Origin: Natrinema sp. SYSU A 869
GTDB lineage: Archaea; Halobacteriota; Halobacteria; Halobacteriales; Natrialbaceae
Length of the DNA: 64,000 nt
NCBI RefSeq assembly: GCF_019879105.1
Contig: NZ_CP082249.1
Location: 682,001 to 746,000, forward strand
Direction of reading: 5' to 3'
In this document: positions 26,436 to 35,099 of the stretch, one piece after another
Numbering within the stretch: position 1 is the stretch's first letter
Layout: the number at the start of each line of letters is the position of its first letter
Translations under genes and position numbers: made by a program
Notes under the pieces: model-generated
Seen by the model: the letters and a program-made list of their open reading frames with translations, nothing else
Databases searched by the model: none
What the model was told of the DNA's origin: nothing

Positions 26436-27236
26436 CTAACGGCCTTCGTATTCGGGATCGCGGTCCTCGAAGAAGGCGTCGACGCCCTCCTCGTGATCCG
26501 CGGTCTCGAAGACGATCCCCTGTGCCGTCGCCTCGTCGGTCAGGGCCTGCTCAAGCGATTTCTCTAAGCCCTCGCCGACGAGTCGGTTGGCGTGACGGAG
26601 CGCGATCGGCGGCCCGGAGACGATCTTCCCGACGAATTTCTCGACCCGCTCGTCGAGTTCGTCGTTCCCGTAGACGTGGTTGACGAGGCCGAGATCCTGG
26701 GCGCGATCGGCACCGATGATATCGCCGGTGAGGACGAGTTCCTTCGCGACGTTCTCGCCGACGACCCGGGGCAGCAGGTAGGAGGTACCTGCGTCGACGC
26801 TCAAGCCGACCTGGCGGAAGACGAACCCGAAAACGGCGTCCTCGCTGGCGAGTTGCATGTCACAGGCCAGTGCGAGGTTCGCGCCGGCACCGACGGCGGG
26901 ACCGTCGACCAGCGCGACCGTCGGCACCGGGAACTCGATCAGCGTCCGCATCAGTTCGTTCGTCGAGCGCTCGAGCGAGCGGACCCGCTCGTCGGCGGGC
27001 ACCTCGTTCTCGATCCCCTCGACCATCGACTCGATGTCGCCACCGGCCGAGAACGCGCCGCCCGATCCCTCGAGGACGACACAGCGCGCGTCGCTGTCCT
27101 CGATCTCCTCGAGTGCCTCGGAGAGACCCTCGCTGATCCCTTCCGAGAGGGCATTGCGTCGATCCGGCTGATTGAGCGTGATCGTCGCGACCCCCTCGTC
27201 GTCGATCTCGAGGAGGACTGCATCGCCGAGTGCCAT
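26436..27236 (-). CDS. Enoyl-CoA hydratase/isomerase family protein
   Basis: A 266-aa crotonase-fold enzyme. NQPDRRNALS, the oxyanion-hole segment GSGGAFSAGGDI (~58-69) and GPAVGAGANLALACDM (~110-125) are all present, as is FVFRQVGLSVDAGTSYLLPR. It hydrates enoyl-CoA in beta-oxidation or a related acyl-CoA reaction. Its ATG overlaps the stop of the upstream acyl-CoA ligase by one base (TAATG), so the two are translationally coupled and likely act in the same fatty or aromatic acid degradation route. Confidence 0.93.
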   Translation of the reverse strand: MALGDAVLLEIDDEGVATITLNQPDRRNALSEGISEGLSEALEEIEDSDARCVVLEGSGGAFSAGGDIESMVEGIENEVPADERVRSLERSTNELMRTLIEFPVPTVALVDGPAVGAGANLALACDMQLASEDAVFGFVFRQVGLSVDAGTSYLLPRVVGENVAKELVLTGDIIGADRAQDLGLVNHVYGNDELDERVEKFVGKIVSGPPIALRHANRLVGEGLEKSLEQALTDEATAQGIVFETADHEEGVDAFFEDRDPEYEGR

Positions 27237-28816
27237 TATTCGGCCTCCGCGTCGTCTTCGTCCTGTTCGCGGAGCTTGAACTTCTGGACCTTGCCGGTCG
27301 TCGTCCGCGGGAGTTCCTGAACGAACTCGACCTCACGCGGGTGTTTGTACTCCGCGAGGTTGGTCAGGCAGTACTCCTTGAGTTCGTCTTCCGTGACGTC
27401 GCCGTCCGGCGTGCGGACGACGAACGCTTTGACAGTCTCCCCGCGGCGTTCGTCGGGGATGCCCGCGACTGCGGCGTCGGCGACGTCGGGGTGTTCGAAG
27501 AGCAGTTCCTCGACTTCCCGCGGATAGACGTTGTAGCCGCCGGTGACGATCATGTGCTTCTCCCGGTCGACGACGTAGAAGAAGCCGTCCTCGTCGTGAT
27601 AGCCGATGTCGCCAGTGTGGAACCACCGCCGGCCGCCCGCTTCGGTGAACGCCTCCTCGTTGGCCTCGGGCAGGCCGTAGTAGCCCTTCATGACGTTCGG
27701 CCCGGCAACAACGATCTCCCCGGTGATGTCATGGAGGTCGGCCTCCTCCTCGTCGACCGGTCCTTCCTCGACCGGCAGGATTTCTCCGAAGTCGTCATCC
27801 ACGACCTTCGAGTCGACGCCGGGAACGGTCTTACCGATACTCCCGACGCGGCGTCCGTCGATCGGGCTGTTGAAGTGGGTGATCGGGCTGGTCTCGGTCA
27901 GTCCGTATCCCTCGTAAATTTTCGGCTCGTAGAGCTCCTCGAACTGGCGCAGGACCTCGACCGGAATGCCGGAGCCGCCGACGCCACAGAGCCGCAGCGA
28001 CGACATATCGAACTCCTCAGCGTTCGGCTGGTTGATGACGTCGTTGTACATCGCCGGCACGCCGTGCATGATCGTCAGCTCCTCGTCCTCGATGAGCGAG
28101 ACGGCATCCTGTGCGTCCCACGAGGCCATCGGGTAGTACGCAGCGCCGTTGAACAGCGCCGTGTTCATCACGACGGTCATCCCATAGATGTGGAACAGCG
28201 GGAGGACGCCGAGCTGTTTGTCGTCCGGCCGAATTCCGTCGGGAACGAGTTCCGACGCCGCGTTCGCGTTCGACGCGAGGTTCCCGTGAGTGAGCTGGAC
28301 GCCCTTCGGCTGGCCGGTCGTCCCCGACGTGTACGGCTGGACCGCGTCGTCGTCATCGTCACGCTCGGCGATTCCGGGATCGCCCGGCTCGAGGAACTCC
28401 TCGAGCGTACTCGCGCCCTCGGCCTCGCCACCGATGCTGACCACGTGTTCGACATCGGTCTCGTCTTGGACCTCCGTGACGAAGGGAACGAGATCGGCGA
28501 GCGCGACGACGACCTTTGCCCCGCTGTCGGCGAGCAGATGGCTGATTTCACGGGCCTTATACTGGGGATTCATCGGGACGACGACCCCCCCGGCCCGAAG
28601 CGTCCCGTGGAAGGCGATCAGGAAGGGCGGCACGTTCGGCAGATAAAGCGCGACGCGGTCGTCCTCGCCGAGCCCCCGTTCCTCGAGTGCGGTCGCGAAG
28701 GCACCCGTCTGCCCCCAGAACTCCTCGTAGCTCGTTTCGGACCCCTGGAAACCGATCGCGGTATTGTCGCCGTGTTCCTCAACGGCGTCCGCGACGTTAG
28801 TGACAAGATTTGTCAT
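27236..28816 (-). CDS. Acyl-CoA synthetase (long-chain fatty acid-CoA ligase type)
   Basis: A 526-aa adenylate-forming enzyme. AMP-binding P-loop is YTSGTTGQPKGV (~174), A5 GYGLTETSP (~305), A7/A8 TGDIGYHDEDGFFYVVDREK (~400) and the C-terminal catalytic Lys is in RTTTGKVQKFKLRE. It activates a carboxylic acid with ATP and CoA. Chain length is not deducible. The ATG at 28816 starts the adenylation domain at the usual point; the upstream extension is not coding-like. It is first gene of a two-gene unit with the enoyl-CoA hydratase. Confidence 0.95.
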   Translation of the reverse strand: MTNLVTNVADAVEEHGDNTAIGFQGSETSYEEFWGQTGAFATALEERGLGEDDRVALYLPNVPPFLIAFHGTLRAGGVVVPMNPQYKAREISHLLADSGAKVVVALADLVPFVTEVQDETDVEHVVSIGGEAEGASTLEEFLEPGDPGIAERDDDDDAVQPYTSGTTGQPKGVQLTHGNLASNANAASELVPDGIRPDDKQLGVLPLFHIYGMTVVMNTALFNGAAYYPMASWDAQDAVSLIEDEELTIMHGVPAMYNDVINQPNAEEFDMSSLRLCGVGGSGIPVEVLRQFEELYEPKIYEGYGLTETSPITHFNSPIDGRRVGSIGKTVPGVDSKVVDDDFGEILPVEEGPVDEEEADLHDITGEIVVAGPNVMKGYYGLPEANEEAFTEAGGRRWFHTGDIGYHDEDGFFYVVDREKHMIVTGGYNVYPREVEELLFEHPDVADAAVAGIPDERRGETVKAFVVRTPDGDVTEDELKEYCLTNLAEYKHPREVEFVQELPRTTTGKVQKFKLREQDEDDAEAE

Positions 28817-29000
28817 AGTCCATGCGGTACGTTCGCGCGTATCGTAAAAAAGATTTACATCGTTCGGGGAGGACGCCGGGATTCCTTTCCATTGATAAGT
28901 GGTGTGATAGCTCCCGAGAAGCGGACAACCGCGACACGACTCGCGATGGATCGGTCGCGACTGGAGGGTATTTACGACCGTATTCCTAACTGTGCGTATC

Positions 29001-29621
29001 ATGTATCAGGATATCCTCGTTCCGACAGACGGGAGCGACGGAACCCGTCGATCGATCGCGCACGGGTTGACGATCGCGGATCGCTTCGATGCGACGGTCC
29101 ACGCACTGTCGATCGTTCCGGAAGGACCGCTCGGGACGCTTCAGACCGACGAAGCGATTCCGGCCGCCGAGCGAGCGGTCGAGCGGGTCGAAGCCGAAGC
29201 GACCCGGGAGGGCGTCGACGCCGTGACGGCCGTCGAACGGGGTGTCCCCCATGAGGAAATCCTCGAGTACGCCGACGAACACGGCATCGATCTGATCGTC
29301 ATGGGGACGCAGGGCCGGACCGGGCTCGATCGGGTGCTGGTCGGCAGCGTCACGGAGCGGATCGTCCGAATGGCTGACGTGCCGGTCGTGACCGTCCGCC
29401 TGAACGACAAGATCCGGATCGAAGACGCGGACGAAGCCGCACGAATCGCCAGAAAGACGGCCGAACAGGAGGGGTACGGTGACGTGACCGTTCGCGAGGA
29501 TCCCCACCGAACCAGCGCCTCGTGGATCATCCCGATTGAGACCGATTCGGGACCGCTTCACGTCCACGTCGACGCCCTGACGAGCGAGGCCCGCGTCGCG
29601 AAAGGATCCGAAACCGAATAG
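29001..29621 (+). CDS. Universal stress protein (UspA) with C-terminal extension
   Basis: A 206-aa protein. The UspA domain (~1-142) starts MYQDILVPTDGSDGTRRSI and holds the ATP-binding GTQGRTGLDRVLVGSVTERI (G-2x-G-9x-GS), so it should bind ATP. Beyond the usual length, ~62 extra residues follow (AARIARKTAEQEGYGDVTV ... LHVHVDALTSEA), forming a small alpha/beta unit not standard in UspA. A GTG at 28992 is also in frame, but the ATG at 29001 matches the family start. Confidence 0.92.
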   Translation: MYQDILVPTDGSDGTRRSIAHGLTIADRFDATVHALSIVPEGPLGTLQTDEAIPAAERAVERVEAEATREGVDAVTAVERGVPHEEILEYADEHGIDLIVMGTQGRTGLDRVLVGSVTERIVRMADVPVVTVRLNDKIRIEDADEAARIARKTAEQEGYGDVTVREDPHRTSASWIIPIETDSGPLHVHVDALTSEARVAKGSETE

Positions 29622-30346
29622 AGATCGACGGCACTCGATCGCGTCGGCGGAGCCGAGTAGTTTGTCCGATGGGAGTAAGCGGAACCAACAGCAGGTACGG
29701 ACTGCCGTCGCCGTTCTGGGGACGCCTACACGGAATGGTCTCGTTTCTCCACAAAACAGTAGCACTCCTTTTTGCTTACATTCTGATTTGCGAACACGAA
29801 TGAGGGAGACACTGTGAACCGACGGACGCTACTGCGAGGGACCGCGGCGAGTGGTCTCGTACCTATCACATACAGCCGCGCCCGATCCCAGTCCGACGAG
29901 TCGGCGGCGGTCCGGATTGCGGACGCGTCCGGCCCGGTCGATTGTTCGTCGCTATCGGATCTGGGATTTCGTCTCCCGTCGGTCTGTCGCCGGTTTTTCC
30001 GGGCACTGCGATCGCCGCCGCGACTCCCATAGAAACGATGTATCGTCCGGACGCCTGAAGTTCGATCTGCGACGGACTAGTCGGGTCAGCCAATCATTCA
30101 CGGAGAAACACCATCCGCTGCTCGTGGAACGACTGCCCGCGGGGGCGGTAGGTGGTGGTTTCGAGTGCACCCCGCGGACAGTTACACGGGAACGATCCGT
30201 AATCATAAACCTACCCACATCGGCTCTCGACGCCTCCATCGACGCCCGACGCTGTTCAGTCGACGCGATCCCGCCGGTGCTCACGACTGAGCATGAGCTA
30301 CATCGCCATCCTCGCAGTCGTCTCTCGGAATAGCCGAATCGATTCT

Positions 30347-30407
30347 TACACTAATCGCGCGACTGCTTTGCGATCAGATGTGTACTGGCTATCAGTGGCG
30401 ACGATAG
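30347..30407. repeat. Degenerate copy of the nested palindromic element
   Basis: TACACTAATCGC pairs loosely with GCGATCAGATGTGTA, followed by CAGTGGCGACGATAG. The right half aligns with the better-preserved element at 30666-30749 (GCGATCAGCGTGT ... CAGTGGCTACTATA). It looks like an eroded relative about 300 bp away. Confidence 0.45.
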
Positions 30408-30444
30408 TTTCGGTTGATATGACAACTCAGCTATGAATACCTTT

Positions 30445-30456
30445 TAGTGATCACTA
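30445..30456. promoter_or_regulatory. 12-bp perfect palindrome before a small membrane-protein gene
   Basis: TAGTGATCACTA lies 15-26 nt before the ATG at 30471, overlapping or adjoining the TATA-like CTTTTAG. This is where a repressor would act on a leaderless promoter. No regulator is identified. Confidence 0.4.
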
Positions 30457-30470
30457 TCATATGGTAACGT

Positions 30471-30641
30471 ATGTCAAGCAAGGAGGGCGAGCGATTGATC
30501 ATCAGCGGGGAAGCGATGGGATCGAAACGACTCACACGCTTTTTACACTCGTTCGACTCACCCGAGCCGGTGGCTCTGGTGTTGATCGCATTGCTGCTGT
30601 TCGTCGTCGTTGTCACGGGGAATCTACTCGGGTTCTGGTGA
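30471..30641 (+). CDS. 56-aa single-helix membrane protein
   Basis: Begins MSSKEGERLIISGEAMGSKR, with a charged cytoplasmic part followed by one hydrophobic helix (PVALVLIALLLFVVVVTGNL, residues 32-51) and an aromatic end GFW. A TATA-like CTTTTAG lies about 27 nt upstream. Its coding character is better than the overlapping alternatives. Function unknown. Confidence 0.65.
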   Translation: MSSKEGERLIISGEAMGSKRLTRFLHSFDSPEPVALVLIALLLFVVVVTGNLLGFW

Positions 30642-30665
30642 GGACGTGGCGGCCGACCCGTGAAC

Positions 30666-30749
30666 TATAGTAGCTACTGAAAGTCACTACACACCTGATC
30701 GCATGACAGCTGTGCGATCAGCGTGTAAATCGTTTCAGTGGCTACTATA
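30666..30749. repeat. 84-bp nested palindromic element
   Basis: Outer arms TATAGTAGCTACTGAAA and TTTCAGTGGCTACTATA pair at 16 of 17 positions. An inner arm ACACCTGATCGCA (30691-30703) pairs with TGCGATCAGCGTGT (30713-30726) around a 9-nt loop. The arms are joined by GTCACT on the left and AAATCG on the right. The same joining motifs occur in the element at 35100. Non-coding; possibly a mobile miniature element or an RNA structure. Confidence 0.8.
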
Positions 30750-31397
30750 TCCGCCGAGAACGACCACTCGAGACCGCCAGTGTCTCGGTCGGACTGCCTC
30801 GAATGCGGATGAACGGTTACAAACAGCAACGGACCCGATTACTGCCGATCGACACCAGATCGGGATCAGCGACGACCGACAGCAGCGATTCCGACCACTC
30901 ACCCAGCGTAACAACTAGCCAACAAGTTTATGACAACCAGGTACTACATAACTGATGGCGAGGAACTGATTCAGTCGTTGCCCCCCTGACAGAATCTGTC
31001 CATCCGAGACGGACGGTCCTCGCCCTCCGAGATCGGTCCAGCGCCAAGTCAATAGCCATATTGTCTTCCGATCTCGGATTCCACCCACCCCTGCCATCCC
31101 CATCACAGGGTTGGGACTTCAACACCGGCCTCTGGCCGGCGCTTCTCGAGCCGACAACTCGAATCAGCTATCAGGCCCTTACTGACCGATACGGTCGCGT
31201 GCGACGGACCATACCCACCTCGCTGCCGCACCCTATCGACTCCGACCTCGAGCGCGCTATACGCGTCCCGCACTCGAGTTCATCGAGCCGTCAGATATGA
31301 GCTGTCAGAGTATCCGTCTGTTCAGTCACCGCTAATGGTTGGTACAACCGTTAATTTATATACTATTAATACGATATCTGCCTATGGGGATATTCGA
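30750..31397. other. Gene-poor stretch, about 650 bp
   Basis: No convincing gene on either strand. Frames at 30915-31125 (minus) and 31061-31300 (plus) lack family resemblance or consistent codon use. The segment could hold remnants of a mobile element, but no inverted terminal repeats or transposase motifs were found. Confidence 0.4.
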
Positions 31398-31523
31398 ATG
31401 ACAGATCGATCTGGGGGCGGGAGGACGTATCCAAAAGGCCACTGTCAACAGTGTGGCGAGCCGTTACGGCTCAGCCCGTGTCTCAACTGCGGCTGGTCGA
31501 AACGCATGGACCGCAAACGGTAA
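31398..31523 (+). CDS. 41-aa zinc-finger protein
   Basis: Starts MTDRSGGGRTYPKGHCQQCGE. Two CxxC pairs (CQQC at residues 16-19, CLNC at 28-31) form a compact zinc ribbon, and the C-terminus is basic (WSKRMDRKR). The ATG at 31398 is chosen after a hydrophobic, non-coding-like leader from 31335. Role unknown; the basic tail might bind nucleic acid. Confidence 0.7.
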   Translation: MTDRSGGGRTYPKGHCQQCGEPLRLSPCLNCGWSKRMDRKR

Positions 31524-31664
31524 TCGGAGTCTGCCGTCCGCGACAGCGTCGTCCGCAGTCCATCGGTGATCGCCTGGGGGTACCCTGAGACTGGAGCCCC
31601 GGCCACGTCTCGCTGGCTGCGATCTCGAATGGCTGCTGCTCACGAATTTGTTCGCAGTAGCCAA

Positions 31665-31737
31665 GCCAGGGCGGGGATTTGAACCCCGGAAGTCTCGATT
31701 ACAAGTCGAGTGCATGAACCGCCCATGCTCCCCTGGC
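31665..31737 (-). tRNA. tRNA-Thr (anticodon UGU)
   Basis: A 73-nt cloverleaf on the minus strand. Acceptor stem GCCAGGG/CCCUGGC, D arm GCAU/AUGC, anticodon stem CUCGA/UCGAG around CUUGUAA (anticodon UGU), and T arm CGGGG-UUCAAAU-CCCCG. No CCA is encoded, and no intron is present. Confidence 0.93.
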
Positions 31738-31749
31738 GCAGTCTGTGGG

Positions 31750-32265
31750 TTAGCCGTCCTCCTTTGAATGTGTATCGTTTTCGTCCCGGTCTTCGAGTGA
31801 CCGACCCATCGTCACCCGAAACTCATCGTACCCCTTGCGACGGTAAAACTGTTGGGCGGATTCGTTATCGGCCATCACCTCGAGCAACATCGTGTCAGCG
31901 CCCCGCTGAACGAGTGAGTCCTCGGCTGCCTCGAGCAACGCCGTGCCGATCCCGCGGTTCCGATAGGCGGGCTCGACGTAGATATTCGAGAGCAGGCCGC
32001 GGGTGGTGTCGAGTTCGAGGGTGCCGCGTTCGATCGAGACCGAGGCGAAGCCGATGATCGCGCCGTCAAGGCGTGCGACGAGCAGGCCGTCGTTGACCAG
32101 GTAGGCCCCGAGCGTCTCTCGCATGGCCTCGCGGTTCGCCTCGGGGCGGACCGCCGAATCGTGTCGGCGCTGGTCAGTGGCGAGCCGGACCCAGAGCTCG
32201 GCGAGGGTGTCGAGATCGGCTCGAGACGCGGATTCAATCGTCGGCTGCGGGTCGTTGTGGGGCAT
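31750..32265 (-). CDS. GNAT-family N-acetyltransferase
   Basis: A 171-aa GCN5-related acetyltransferase. The acetyl-CoA-binding motif is YRNRGIGTALLEAAE (R/Q-x-x-G-x-G/A, ~108), preceded by LLSNIYVEPAY and followed by VMADNESAQQFYRRKGYDEF, the classical C-terminal element. The acceptor is unknown. The first 32 nt overlap the end of pgk, so the pair is likely co-transcribed. ATG at 32265. Confidence 0.92.
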   Translation of the reverse strand: MPHNDPQPTIESASRADLDTLAELWVRLATDQRRHDSAVRPEANREAMRETLGAYLVNDGLLVARLDGAIIGFASVSIERGTLELDTTRGLLSNIYVEPAYRNRGIGTALLEAAEDSLVQRGADTMLLEVMADNESAQQFYRRKGYDEFRVTMGRSLEDRDENDTHSKEDG

Positions 32266-33457
32266 TCTTGAGTGCGGTCACGGCAGGAAGCGATTCGGCG
32301 GTGAGCATTCGCAACGCGGCCCCGCCGCCGGTACTGATGTGGGAGAACTCGTCGATACCGAGTTTGCGCAGTGCGGAGGCCGTGTCACCGCCGCCGACGA
32401 TACTCGTTGGAATGTCGGTGGCAGCGCCGTAGAGCTGTCGGGTGCCCGTTTGGAATCGGTCGTCCTCGAAGACGCCGGCCGGCCCGTTGAGGATGACCGT
32501 CTCCGCATCCATGAGGATCCGCCGGTAGTAGTTCAGCGTCGATTCGCCGATGTCCATCGCGGACTCCCCGTCGCCGGGGGGCAAGGCGTTGACGCCGAGT
32601 TCGTGGCGCTGACCGTCCCGTGCGACGGCGACATCTCGCGGGAGCGCGATCCGGTCGCCATGGGCGTCGAGCAGGTCTGCGGCGCGGTCGATCTCGTCCC
32701 AGTAGCCTTGATCGTAGATGAAATCGGAGCTGGCATCGCCGAGATCGACGCCGTCCGCGATGAGGAAGACGTTGCCGACGACGCCCGCGGTGAGGACGTG
32801 GTCGGCCAGCCCCTTCTCGAGGACGGACCAGGCGACGTCGATCGAGTCGGGCACTTTCGCGCCGCCGAGGACGTAGACGCGGGGGTGGCCGGTCTCCTCG
32901 ATCGATCCCAGCACCTCGAGTTCGGACTCCATCACGCGGCCGGCGTAGCTGGGAAGCACCGTCGGGAGACCGACGAGCGAGGGCTGTGAGCGGTGGGCCG
33001 CGGCGAAGGCATCGTTGACGTAGGCGTCCAGCACCGGCTCGAGGCCCTCGACGAGGTGGGTCCGAGCGGCCCGTTCGGGGTCGAACTCCATGTACTCCTC
33101 GCTGTAGAAGCGGGTGTTCTCGAGGACGACGCAGTCGCCGTCAGAGAGACCCCTGACGGCCTCGCGGGCGGCGTCGGTGAAGGTCGCATCGACGTAGTCG
33201 ACGGGCTGGCCAAGCAGTTTCGCGAGGCGATCGGCGTGGGATGCGAGCGAGACGAAGTCGTCGCCGCCGGGTCGACCCTGATGAGCGAGGACGGCGACCT
33301 GACCGCCGTGCTCGAGCAGTTCCGAGAGGGTGTCGACGTGTGCGCGCAGTCGGGCGTCGTCTGCGAGCGTGTCATCATCGTCGATCGGACTATTGACGTC
33401 GACGCGAACACCGACGGTAGTCCCTTCGACGTCCAGGTCGTCGAGGGTCTCGATCAT
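32234..33457 (-). CDS. pgk: Phosphoglycerate kinase
   Basis: A 407-aa glycolytic/gluconeogenic enzyme transferring phosphate between 1,3-bisphosphoglycerate and ADP. Motifs are RVDVNSPI (substrate Asp/Asn), LAHQGRPGGDDF, VLENTRFYSEE, AFAAAHRSQPS, LGGAKVPDS, NGPAGVFED and the nucleotide-site GGGDTASALRKLG. The C-terminal GGGAALRM is also conserved. Full length. The ATG at 33457 precedes a standard N-terminus (MIETLDDLDVEG). It overlaps the downstream acetyltransferase gene. Confidence 0.97.
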   Translation of the reverse strand: MIETLDDLDVEGTTVGVRVDVNSPIDDDDTLADDARLRAHVDTLSELLEHGGQVAVLAHQGRPGGDDFVSLASHADRLAKLLGQPVDYVDATFTDAAREAVRGLSDGDCVVLENTRFYSEEYMEFDPERAARTHLVEGLEPVLDAYVNDAFAAAHRSQPSLVGLPTVLPSYAGRVMESELEVLGSIEETGHPRVYVLGGAKVPDSIDVAWSVLEKGLADHVLTAGVVGNVFLIADGVDLGDASSDFIYDQGYWDEIDRAADLLDAHGDRIALPRDVAVARDGQRHELGVNALPPGDGESAMDIGESTLNYYRRILMDAETVILNGPAGVFEDDRFQTGTRQLYGAATDIPTSIVGGGDTASALRKLGIDEFSHISTGGGAALRMLTAESLPAVTALKNAPQRPAADD

Positions 33458-33558
33458 TATCGACCTGTCCACCGCGCCACCCGAAAGGTCTTTCTATCGG
33501 AGAGATACGGATCGGGAGCCGCTGATACGGGCCTACCGGTGGAGGGGCCGGCTACCGA

Positions 33559-34167
33559 TCACACCGTCCGGCAGTCCGCACAGACCAGTTGGCCGTTGGC
33601 GTCCCAGAGCGAGTCAGCGAGCGAGCCACAGGCCTCACAGACGCCCTGGGTCGTGTATTCGTCGCCGCCGTTGGGACGCAGCGGCGCGTCGCTCTCCTCA
33701 GTCGCGCGTGCGGGTCCGGGTTCGACGACCGCTCGATCGCGGTCGACCGGCGGCTCGCTCGAGCGGGCCGGGGTCATCGTTGCCTGGAACGAGCCCGCGG
33801 CAGCGATGACGTCTCGCTGGGTAATCAGGCCGGCGACGCCGTCATCATCTTCGACGACGACGTTGCGGATGTTCTGGCGGGCCATCGTAGTCGCGACGTC
33901 GGTGAGCGACCGATTGGGACCGACCGTGATGACCGGCGTCGTCATCACGTCGCCGATGGTGGTCTCGGCCGGATCGAGATCGTCGGCGACGAGCCCAAGC
34001 ACGTCCCACTCGGTCATGATACCGACCGGCTTCGCGCCGCGAACGACTAGTGCGCAACTCGTCCGTTCCTCACGCATGAGTCGAACGACCTCGCGGACGG
34101 TGTCAGACTCGCTGACGCCGACGTAATCAGACGTCAAGACATCTCTGACGGACAGTTCCGATTCCAT
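33559..34167 (-). CDS. CBS-domain pair protein with C-terminal zinc ribbon
   Basis: A 202-aa protein. Two CBS domains (~5-58 and ~68-125: VRDVLTSDYVGVSESDTVRE, IGDVMTTPVITVGPNRSLTD) form a Bateman module that typically senses adenine nucleotides. An acidic/proline-rich linker leads to a zinc ribbon CEACGSLADSLWDANGQLVC (~175-194) plus CADC. It may be a regulatory adaptor. ATG at 34167. Confidence 0.92.
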   Translation of the reverse strand: MESELSVRDVLTSDYVGVSESDTVREVVRLMREERTSCALVVRGAKPVGIMTEWDVLGLVADDLDPAETTIGDVMTTPVITVGPNRSLTDVATTMARQNIRNVVVEDDDGVAGLITQRDVIAAAGSFQATMTPARSSEPPVDRDRAVVEPGPARATEESDAPLRPNGGDEYTTQGVCEACGSLADSLWDANGQLVCADCRTV

Positions 34168-34251
34168 GTGTGAATGGTACCCACGAACGGGCTAAAAGGT
34201 ACCCCCGTCACACTTAAGCAAACCGGCGGCGAAGTTCTCTCCCTTCGGGTT

Positions 34252-35022
34252 TCAGGCCGTCTCCCACTCGAGTTCGACCCGGGACCCGTCCGCCCGGCAG
34301 GTCTCGAGTGCGTGTTTCGCCTCGAAGCCGGCCTCGTGGGCGCTCTTCCCGCGGCCGACGCCGACCTGCATCCCGACGTCGACGGCCTCCTCGACGTGGG
34401 CGACGGCCTCCTCGTAGTCGCCTTTCGCGAGGTCGGGACAGACGACGATGACGTTGTCGCCGCCGACGAAAAAGGAGAGACTGTCGTGGGCGTAGCGCAT
34501 GTGTCGCATGAGTTCGGCATACCCCTGCTCGATCTCGATGAAGGTGTCGAAGGCGTTGAGTTCGTCCGTGTAGTTGCCGGTCGCGTTGATCACGTCGAAG
34601 TGTGCGATCTGGATGTCCTCGTCGGCCCGGTAGTCGTCCTCAATGACTCGGCCCTTGAGACACTCGCGTCGGTTTTCGTCCTGTGCGCTGCCGGCATCCT
34701 GTAGGCGTTCGGTCGCGTCGGACAGCGCTTGAACCGGACTCGTGCCGGTCGCGACGCCGAGGCTCAGGCTGACGGGATAGCGGTTGCCGACCGATTCCTG
34801 TAGCAGTGCGTGGTCTTCGAGCGAGCAGCCGTTCGTGACGGCGATCATGTTGTCGAAGCGAGTGAAGAAGACGTAGCCGCCGCGATTGCCCACGAACTGA
34901 GAGATATCGGCGAACAGTCGGGACTGCATGGTCTGAAGGTCGGCCTCCCGACGCGGCTCCGGCGTCACGGTCCACGGCCCGTAGTTGTCGATCTGAACGA
35001 GCGTTACCTGCGTGTTAGTCAC
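34252..35022 (-). CDS. gch3: GTP cyclohydrolase III (ArfA)
   Basis: A 256-aa archaeal enzyme converting GTP to formylated diaminopyrimidine (FAPy), the first step of riboflavin and F420 synthesis in archaea. Two cyclase-like halves are visible: TLVQIDNYGPWTVTPEPRRE with NRGGYVFFTRFDNMIAVTNG, and IAHFDVINATG with SFFVGGDNVIVVCPD. The metal/phosphate motifs (TRFDN, GGDN) are intact. GTG start at 35022, matching the family N-terminus. A candidate second-step enzyme (ArfB-like) lies at 17.4 kb. Confidence 0.95.
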   Translation of the reverse strand: MTNTQVTLVQIDNYGPWTVTPEPRREADLQTMQSRLFADISQFVGNRGGYVFFTRFDNMIAVTNGCSLEDHALLQESVGNRYPVSLSLGVATGTSPVQALSDATERLQDAGSAQDENRRECLKGRVIEDDYRADEDIQIAHFDVINATGNYTDELNAFDTFIEIEQGYAELMRHMRYAHDSLSFFVGGDNVIVVCPDLAKGDYEEAVAHVEEAVDVGMQVGVGRGKSAHEAGFEAKHALETCRADGSRVELEWETA

Positions 35023-35099
35023 TGTAGGCGATCATTTCGAACGCCGTCGTATAAGTGATACGTAATCCAGATTCGTGATGCGGCTCGGACGCGTCCCTC

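Larger units (their letters stand above)
29622..30470. other. Gene-poor stretch with a possible Tat-signal remnant
   Basis: No intact gene. A GTG at 29814 opens a frame that starts like a twin-arginine signal (MNRRTLLRGTAASGLVP) and stays halophile-like to about residue 45, then degenerates and stops at 30032, which may be a truncated secreted-protein gene. A degenerate palindromic element sits at 30347-30407. Confidence 0.4.

Noticed and set aside
27230-29254. 674-codon plus-strand frame
   Set aside because: It is antisense to the acyl-CoA ligase and enoyl-CoA hydratase genes, whose motifs are unmistakable. Long antisense frames are common in GC-rich halophile DNA.
30703-31300. Several short frames on both strands that might be transposase fragments
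   Set aside because: No catalytic residues, no terminal inverted repeats and no recognisable transposase segment.
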